64,000 nucleotides of DNA. Source: an uncultured Clostridia bacterium. Its GTDB lineage: Bacteria > Bacillota > Clostridia > Oscillospirales > Ruminococcaceae. The notes below the pieces were generated by a model. That model made no database searches, had not been told where the DNA came from, and saw nothing but the letters and a program-made list of their open reading frames with translations. The DNA is taken from the NCBI GenBank assembly GCA_947624745.1, contig CANQLR010000009.1, positions 1 through 64,000 on the forward strand, written 5' to 3'. The position numbers were made by a program, and so were the translations under genes. This document shows positions 58,072 through 64,000 of the stretch, one piece after another (position 1 is the stretch's first letter; every line of letters begins with the position of its first letter).

Positions 58072-61000
58072 TTATTTAAAATACTCGACCGCCGAGCGGA
58101 ACATACCTATGTCGTAGTTCCCGGGGACGTTCTTGTAAAGGTCGGGCGCGTATCTCTCCGAGTGCCCCATCTTGCCGAAAACTCTGCCGTCCGGCGAGGT
58201 AATTCCCTCCACCGCGCAGACCGAATCGTTCGGGTTGAAGCGAATGTCGGAGGCCGGTTTACCGTCAAGGTCGACATACTGGGTCGCGACCTGCCCGTTT
58301 TCGATGAGCTTTTTAAGCAGCTGATCCGAGCAGAGGAACCGTCCCTCGCCATGCGAGATCGGCACGTTTATGATGTCGCCGAGCTCCACGTTTTTAAGCC
58401 ACGGGGACTTGTTCGACACTATCTTTGTCCGCACTATCCTCGACTGGTGGCGGGAGATGGTGTTGTAGCTAAGCGTCGGGAAGTCGGGGTCCGAATCAAG
58501 TATCTCGCCGAACGGGACGAGCCCGAGCTTTATAAGCGCCTGGAAGCCGTTGCAAATTCCGCACATCAGTCCGTCGCGGTTTTTAAGGAGCTCGGTAACG
58601 CCGTCCTTTATCTTTTGGTTTCTGAAGAACGCGCAGATAAACTTTGCAGAGCCGTCCGGCTCGTCTCCTCCCGAAAATCCTCCGGGAATAAACACCATCT
58701 GGGCGTTCTTAAGAGCCTCGGCGAACCTGTCAACGCTCGCCGAAATTCCCGCGGCGGTGAGGTTCTGAATGACGATTATCTCCGGCTCGGCGCCCGCGTC
58801 GCGCATCGCCTTTGCGCTGTCGTATTCGCAGTTGGTGCCGGGGAACGCGGGTATCAGAACCCTCGGCTTCGTCGCTTTTATAGCGGGAGATGAGGTGTTT
58901 CTGCCGTCATATGCGATGTTTTCGAGCTTCCCTCCGCCCTGTTTAATGTTGCAGCTGTAAACGCCCTCGAGCTTGTTTTCGTAAATGTCAATAAGCTCGT
59001 TAAGCTTTACAGTCTCTCCGCCGAAGCTTATCTCCGCCTCGGGTACAGTCTCGCCGATGACGGTCAGCCCCTCCTTGTCGAAGCAGTTTCCGCAGCTCCC
59101 GCAGGACATTTCGAGCACGAACGAGCCGCACCTGAACTCAAAGAGCCGCTTAAGGGTCATTTCGTCGTTGAACTTAAACCCGATGCCGTTTCCGATAGCC
59201 ATCTTGAGCACCGCCTCGGCAACGCCGCCCATGCAGGGCGTATATGCGGAAATTATCTTCCCCTCGCGTATAAGCCGCGAGATGCGCTCATAAATCGACA
59301 GCAGCGAAGCCGTGACCGGCAGGCCGTTTTCGTCGTATTCCGGCTCGATATACATGACCTTGTGGTAAGGCTCCTTGAACTCGGGCGATATGACGTCCGA
59401 GGTCTTTCCGGTGGTGACGGCGAAGCTCACGAGCGTTGGCGGAACGTCGAGGTCCTCAAAGCTTCCGCTCATCGAATCCTTTCCGCCGATCGCGCCAATG
59501 CCGAGGTCGAGCTGTGCCCTGAACGCTCCCAAAAGCGCCGCTAATGGCTTGCCCCAGCGCTTCGGGTCGCGCCCCGGGTGCTCGAAATACTCTTGGAACG
59601 TCAGATAAACGTCCTCAAACGAAGCGCCTGTCGCAATAAGCTTCGATACCGACTCGACCACCGCGCTGTATGCGCCGTGATAGGGGCTTGCCTCGGTGAG
59701 ATAGGGGTTGTATCCCCAAGACATGAACGAGCAGTCGTCGGTGTGCTTTTTCTCGACCGAAATCTTGTGCACCATCGCCTGAATCGGGGTGAGCTGGTAT
59801 TTCCCGCCGAACGGCATGAGAACGGTGCCCGCGCCGATGGAGGAGTCAAACCTCTCGGAAAGCCCTCTTTTCGAGCAGATGTTCAGGTCTCCCGCCATCG
59901 CCTTAACGTTTTCCGCAAACCCGCCCGAGATCGGCTGCTCATAGGCCTTGGAGGCGGCAGGGGAGACGGTTATATGCTTGTCCGCGCCGTTCGAGTTTAA
60001 AAATTCGCGGCTTATGTCGACAATTTTTTTGCCGTTCCACTTCATGACGAGCCTCGGCTCTTTTGTGACCACGGCTACCGGGCAGGCCTGCAAATTCTCC
60101 TTCGCGGCGAGCTCCAAGAACCTCTTTACGTCCTTCGGCTCGACCACGACCGCCATTCTCTCCTGCGATTCTGATATCGCGAGCTCGGTCCCGTCGAGGC
60201 CCTCGTATTTTTTCGGTACCGCGTTGAGATCAATTTCCAGCCCGTCGGCAAGCTCGCCGATAGCTACCGAAACGCCGCCCGCGCCGAAGTCGTTGCAGCG
60301 CTTGATTAGCCTTGAAGCCTCGGGGTCTCTGAACATTCTCTGGAGCTTTCTCTCTTCGGGAGCGTTGCCCTTCTGGACCTCCGCTCCGCAGGTCTCGACC
60401 GAGTGGGCGTTATGCGCCTTCGACGAGCCGGTCGCTCCGCCGATCCCGTCCCGCCCTGTCGAGCCGCCGAGAAGGATAACAACGTCTCCCTCCTCCGGCA
60501 CCTCACGCCTGACGTTTTCCTGCGGTGTCGCGGCAATCACAGCGCCGATTTCAAGCCTTTTCGCGGCGTATCCGGGGTGGTAAAGCTCGTCCACAATGCC
60601 CGTCGCGAGGCCGATCTGGTTGCCGTATGAAGAATACCCCGCCGCTGCGGTGGTGACGAGCTTTCTCTGCGGAAGCTTGCCGGGGATTGTCTCCGAAACG
60701 GGGACGGTCGGGTCGGCGGCGCCGGTCACGCGCATAGCGGCATAAACGTAAGCCCTGCCCGAGAGCGGGTCTCTTATCGCCCCGCCGATGCAGGTCGCCG
60801 CTCCGCCGAACGGCTCGATCTCTGTCGGGTGGTTGTGGGTCTCGTTTTTAAAGAGAAGCAGCCACGGCTCCTTCTTGCCGTCCGCGTCTATCTCGATCTT
60901 CACGGTGCAGGCGTTTATCTCCTCCGACTCGTCAAGCTTCGGGAGCTTTCCCTCTTTCTTGAGATACTTTACCGCCACCGTCGCGAGGTCCATAAGGCAT

Positions 61001-61782
61001 ATCGGCTTCTTGTCGCCGATCCTGCGCCTCACCTCGAGGTACTCGTCGTAGGTTTTTTGCAGCAGCTCGTCCTCGAACTTCACCCCGTCGATGACCGTTA
61101 AAAACGTCGTGTGGCGGCAGTGATCCGACCAGTATGTGTCGATCATTCTTATCTCGGTGACGGTCGGGTCGCGCTTCTCCGATTTGAAGTAATTCTGACA
61201 GAACTCGATGTCGTCCGCGTCCATTGCAAGCCCATAGTCCGAAACGAACTGCTCGAGCCCCGCCCTGTCCAATTTTGTGAAGCCGTCGAGGGTCTTTACC
61301 TCTGTCGGGATAACATATTCGAGCTTAAGCGTTTTCGGCAGCTCGAGCGAAGCCTCCCTCGCCTCGACCGGGTTGATGACGTATTTTTTTATCTCCGCGA
61401 TGTCCTGCTCGTTCAGATTTCCGTAGAGGCAGTATACCTTCGCCGAGCGTATCAGCGGGCGCTCCCCCTGCGAGATTATCTGAATGCACTGCGCTGCCGA
61501 ATCCGCCCTTTGGTCGAACTGTCCGGGAAGGTATTCCACCGCGAACACATACGCCCCCTCGGCGCTCAGAGAATCGCTCGCGATGTCGAGCTGCGGCTCG
61601 GAAAATACATTTCTCACCGAATACTCAAACAGCTCCTTCGAGATGTTTTCTGCGTCGTATCGGTTAAGAATTCGCACCCCTTCGAGCCCGTCTATCATCA
61701 GAAGATTCTTAAGATCGTTAAGAAGCGCCTTGGCCTCGTGGGCAAGCTCCGGCTTTTTTTCAACAAATACACGGTAAACCAT
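58072..61782 (-). CDS. purL: phosphoribosylformylglycinamidine synthase, single-chain
   Basis: 1236 aa. The large form joins the synthetase (PurL) and glutaminase (PurQ) parts. Synthetase motifs: DTYWSDHCRHTTF, ETHNHPTEIEPFGGAATCIGG, GGKDSMSG. The glutaminase end (about 975-1236) has LIPAFPGTNCEYD, nucleophile Cys in MCGICNGFQALIKLG and HGEGRF. Single-chain enzymes of this size occur in proteobacteria and many gut Clostridia. AAGGAGAG precedes the ATG; purD ends one base upstream. Confidence 0.96.
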   Translation of the reverse strand: MVYRVFVEKKPELAHEAKALLNDLKNLLMIDGLEGVRILNRYDAENISKELFEYSVRNVFSEPQLDIASDSLSAEGAYVFAVEYLPGQFDQRADSAAQCIQIISQGERPLIRSAKVYCLYGNLNEQDIAEIKKYVINPVEAREASLELPKTLKLEYVIPTEVKTLDGFTKLDRAGLEQFVSDYGLAMDADDIEFCQNYFKSEKRDPTVTEIRMIDTYWSDHCRHTTFLTVIDGVKFEDELLQKTYDEYLEVRRRIGDKKPICLMDLATVAVKYLKKEGKLPKLDESEEINACTVKIEIDADGKKEPWLLLFKNETHNHPTEIEPFGGAATCIGGAIRDPLSGRAYVYAAMRVTGAADPTVPVSETIPGKLPQRKLVTTAAAGYSSYGNQIGLATGIVDELYHPGYAAKRLEIGAVIAATPQENVRREVPEEGDVVILLGGSTGRDGIGGATGSSKAHNAHSVETCGAEVQKGNAPEERKLQRMFRDPEASRLIKRCNDFGAGGVSVAIGELADGLEIDLNAVPKKYEGLDGTELAISESQERMAVVVEPKDVKRFLELAAKENLQACPVAVVTKEPRLVMKWNGKKIVDISREFLNSNGADKHITVSPAASKAYEQPISGGFAENVKAMAGDLNICSKRGLSERFDSSIGAGTVLMPFGGKYQLTPIQAMVHKISVEKKHTDDCSFMSWGYNPYLTEASPYHGAYSAVVESVSKLIATGASFEDVYLTFQEYFEHPGRDPKRWGKPLAALLGAFRAQLDLGIGAIGGKDSMSGSFEDLDVPPTLVSFAVTTGKTSDVISPEFKEPYHKVMYIEPEYDENGLPVTASLLSIYERISRLIREGKIISAYTPCMGGVAEAVLKMAIGNGIGFKFNDEMTLKRLFEFRCGSFVLEMSCGSCGNCFDKEGLTVIGETVPEAEISFGGETVKLNELIDIYENKLEGVYSCNIKQGGGKLENIAYDGRNTSSPAIKATKPRVLIPAFPGTNCEYDSAKAMRDAGAEPEIIVIQNLTAAGISASVDRFAEALKNAQMVFIPGGFSGGDEPDGSAKFICAFFRNQKIKDGVTELLKNRDGLMCGICNGFQALIKLGLVPFGEILDSDPDFPTLSYNTISRHQSRIVRTKIVSNKSPWLKNVELGDIINVPISHGEGRFLCSDQLLKKLIENGQVATQYVDLDGKPASDIRFNPNDSVCAVEGITSPDGRVFGKMGHSERYAPDLYKNVPGNYDIGMFRSAVEYFK

Positions 61783-61783
61783 T

Positions 61784-63055
61784 TTATCTCTCCTTAAGCG
61801 CCGAAAGCGCCTTTTTTCCTATGTCGCGGCGATAGTAAGCGTTCCCAAAGCCGATCCTTCCGACCTTTTCATACGCCGCCTTCACCGCCTCGGGAAGACT
61901 TTCCCCCCTGCCGACAACTCCGAGGACTCTTCCGCCGCTCGTCAGAAGCTTTTCGTCCTCAAGCTTCGCCCCCGCGACGTAAACGCTGTCCTTAAGATCA
62001 TCCGGAATAGTTATCTCGAACCCCTTTTCGTACTTTTCGGGGTATCCGTCCGAGGCCATGATAACGCAGCACGCCGCGCCGTCCGAAAACTCGACCGGAA
62101 CGTCCTTCAATCTGCCGTTTGTGGTCGCGAGCATGATGTCCAAAAGATCCGACTTTAAAAGCGGCAGCACCACCTGCGTCTCCGGGTCGCCGAAGCGGCA
62201 GTTATACTCGACCACCTTCGGCCCCTCGGGAGTTATCATCAGCCCGAAGTACAGGCAGCCTTTAAACGGCCTTCCCTCGGCCTTCATCGCCTTTACCGTC
62301 GGGAGGATTATCCTTTCGAGCGCCTCTTTTTCGACCTCTTTTGTGTAATAGGGCGAGGGCGCGACCGTTCCCATTCCGCCGGTGTTCAGGCCCTCGTCGT
62401 TGTCGTGAGCCCTCTTGTGGTCGGTAGATGACACCATCGGCACCACCGTCTCGCCGTCGGTGAAGGAAAGCACCGTCACCTCGGGGCCTGTCATGAACTC
62501 CTCGACGACGATCTTATCGCCACTCGCGCCGAACTTTTTGTCCTCCATTATCTCCTTTACCGCGCTTACGGCTTCCTCCCGGCTCATGCACACCAACGCG
62601 CCTTTTCCGAGCGCCGGGCCGTCCGCCTTGACGACGGTCGGAATTTTGCAGCTCTTAACGTATTCAAGCGCCCTGTCCGCGTCCTCAAAGACCTCGTATT
62701 CCGCGGTCGGAATGCCGTGCTTTTTCATGAAATTCTTTGAAAACACCTTCGAGCCCTCGATAATAGCGGCCTTTTTGTCCGGACCGAAGCAGGGAACTCC
62801 GATCTTATTCAGCTCGTCCACGCAGCCCATCACGAGCGGGTCGTCCTGCGCCACTACGGCATAGTCTATCCCGGTTTTTTTCGCAAAATCCACTATCGCG
62901 GGAATGTCGGTCGAGCCGATCGGCACGCACTCCGCGTCCGCGGCTATCCCCCCGTTTCCGGGAAGGCAGTATATCCTTTCAACGGCGGGGTTTTCCTTAA
63001 GCTTTTTAATTATAGCGTGCTCGCGTCCGCCGCCGCCTACAACCATGATCGTCAT
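61784..63055 (-). CDS. purD: phosphoribosylamine-glycine ligase
   Basis: 423 aa ATP-grasp enzyme for step 2 of purine synthesis. VVGGGGREHAI, the ATP-grasp VVKADGPALGKGALVC, EEFMTGPEVTVLSF, and VVEYNCRFGDPETQVVLP with the metal-binding residues. Supplies GAR for the pathway in which purL acts later; 1 base separates the two genes. Confidence 0.96.
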   Translation of the reverse strand: MTIMVVGGGGREHAIIKKLKENPAVERIYCLPGNGGIAADAECVPIGSTDIPAIVDFAKKTGIDYAVVAQDDPLVMGCVDELNKIGVPCFGPDKKAAIIEGSKVFSKNFMKKHGIPTAEYEVFEDADRALEYVKSCKIPTVVKADGPALGKGALVCMSREEAVSAVKEIMEDKKFGASGDKIVVEEFMTGPEVTVLSFTDGETVVPMVSSTDHKRAHDNDEGLNTGGMGTVAPSPYYTKEVEKEALERIILPTVKAMKAEGRPFKGCLYFGLMITPEGPKVVEYNCRFGDPETQVVLPLLKSDLLDIMLATTNGRLKDVPVEFSDGAACCVIMASDGYPEKYEKGFEITIPDDLKDSVYVAGAKLEDEKLLTSGGRVLGVVGRGESLPEAVKAAYEKVGRIGFGNAYYRRDIGKKALSALKER

Positions 63056-63070
63056 ATCATCAAGTCCTTT

Positions 63071-64000
63071 TTAATAGCAGTCGTTATAGATCGGGAATTT
63101 CGAGCAAAGCTCCAGCACCTCGGCGCAGACCCTGTCCTTATTTCCCTCGAAGTCGGTCACGATGTCGTGGAGCCAGCGGGCGATCTTCACCATCTCGTCC
63201 TCCCTGAACCCGCGCGATGTGACGGCAGGGGTGCCTATCCTTATGCCGCTCGTGATGAACGGGCTCTGCGGGTCGTTCGGCACGGCGTTCTTGTTCGCAG
63301 TGATGTGCACCTCGTCAAGGTTGTGCTCAAGCTCCTTGCCGGTTACCCCGAAGTTCTGAAGATCAATGAGCATCAGGTGATTGTCGGTCCCTCCCGAAAC
63401 AAGGTTGAACCCGAGCTTCATGAGCTCCTCCGCGAGCTTCGCGGCGTTTTTCTTGATCTGCGCCTGATAGACCTTGAACTCGGGCGAGAGCGCCTCCTTG
63501 AAGGACACCGCCTTCGCCGCGATTATGTGCATCAGCGGCCCTCCCTGGATTCCGGGGAAGATAGCCTTGTCTATCGCCTTTGCGTACTCCTCCTTGCAAA
63601 GTATCATGCCGCCCCTCGGGCCTCTTAAGGTCTTGTGGGTGGTGGTGGTGACGACGTCCGCATACGGCACCGGGTTCGGGTGGAGCCCCGCGGCGACAAG
63701 CCCCGCGATGTGCGCCATGTCCACCATGAGATACGCCCCGACCTTTTTGGCTATCTGCGAAAATCTCTCGAAATCTATCTCTCTCGGATACGCAGACGCG
63801 CCCGCCAGAATAAGCTTCGGCTTGTTTTCTACAGCGAGCCTTTCGACCTCGTCGTAATCTATCCTTCCCGTCTCGGCCGAAACGCCGTAGGGGACTATCT
63901 TAAAGTATTTTCCCGAGATATTTACGGGAGACCCGTGCGAGAGGTGCCCGCCGTGCGCGAGTGACATCGAAAGCACGGTATCGCCCGGCTGCAAAAGTGC
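63071..64000 (-). CDS. glyA: serine hydroxymethyltransferase (5' end outside window)
   Basis: About 309 C-terminal residues; the gene continues beyond base 64000, so the track's Met at 63994 is internal. [30 protein letters not shown] and the PLP lysine in [17 protein letters not shown] identify it. Makes glycine and methylene-THF from serine, both used in purine synthesis, which fits its place upstream of purD and purL. 15 bases before purD. Confidence 0.96.
   Translation of the reverse strand, partial: ALLQPGDTVLSMSLAHGGHLSHGSPVNISGKYFKIVPYGVSAETGRIDYDEVERLAVENKPKLILAGASAYPREIDFERFSQIAKKVGAYLMVDMAHIAGLVAAGLHPNPVPYADVVTTTTHKTLRGPRGGMILCKEEYAKAIDKAIFPGIQGGPLMHIIAAKAVSFKEALSPEFKVYQAQIKKNAAKLAEELMKLGFNLVSGGTDNHLMLIDLQNFGVTGKELEHNLDEVHITANKNAVPNDPQSPFITSGIRIGTPAVTSRGFREDEMVKIARWLHDIVTDFEGNKDRVCAEVLELCSKFPIYNDCY

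Overview
The window looks like a chromosome segment of an anaerobic, fibre-degrading Gram-positive bacterium of the Clostridia, most likely Oscillospirales/Ruminococcaceae-like. That placement is inferred from gene content: a NifS/NifU Fe-S pair, a SpoIIM-like protein, DUF624, secreted GH5 with GH3/GH43/GH95, surface proteins with 'PSTG' sorting tails, and consistent TTGACA-17-TATAAT promoters with GGAGG ribosome sites. Most of the DNA is GC-rich; about 18.4-30 kb is visibly more AT-rich.

Layout. 0-5.8 kb: a repeat pair, tRNA-Ser(GGA), a VanR/VanS/VanY-like operon, then about 1 kb of gene-free hairpin-rich DNA. 5.9-8 kb (minus): rnhA-nifS-nifU. 8.3-12.3 kb: envelope genes (AI-2E family permease, alpha/beta hydrolase, SpoIIM-like, DUF624). 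12.3-14.5 kb: small minus-strand gene, pyridoxamine kinase, trmL, P-loop kinase. 14.6-18.4 kb: glycolytic run pgk-tpiA-gpmI with a terminator after pgk and a structured element before gpmI. 18.4-22.1 kb: decayed mobile DNA with a broken large serine recombinase, a Tam methyltransferase scrap, interrupted ORFs and a clipped acetyltransferase. 22.3-30.1 kb: a regulator-kinase pair followed by glycosyltransferase, phosphodiester glycosidase, membrane protein, VTC domain, DUF4956 and a large Cthe_2159-like carbohydrate-binding surface protein. 30.2-32.2 kb: a membrane gene behind a promoter with two identical-half-site operators, a HAD phosphatase, a small anchored protein, tRNA-Gly and tRNA-Cys.

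32.3-38.1 kb is the most unusual part. A secreted GH5 glucanase is followed by five tandem genes for secreted proteins. All five have near-identical signal peptides, Ala/Pro/Glu-rich linkers and APSTG sorting tails, but their ectodomains do not resemble one another. Each has its own promoter and terminator. The 3' ends are almost identical at DNA level, which suggests gene conversion of the anchor and diversification of the exposed domain.

38.2-46.8 kb: proC (minus), then a GH3-GH43-AlkD-aldo/keto reductase-GH95 operon for hemicellulose side chains. 46.8-49.5 kb: an ECF sigma factor with a candidate self-recognised promoter and a large membrane partner. 49.6-57.8 kb (minus): a complete histidine operon hisZGDCBHAF-IE plus PHP histidinol phosphatase. 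58.1-64 kb (minus): glyA (cut by the window end), purD, purL.

No CRISPR array, intact transposase, rRNA gene or phage structural gene was seen. All family names come from reading motifs by eye, not from database searches.
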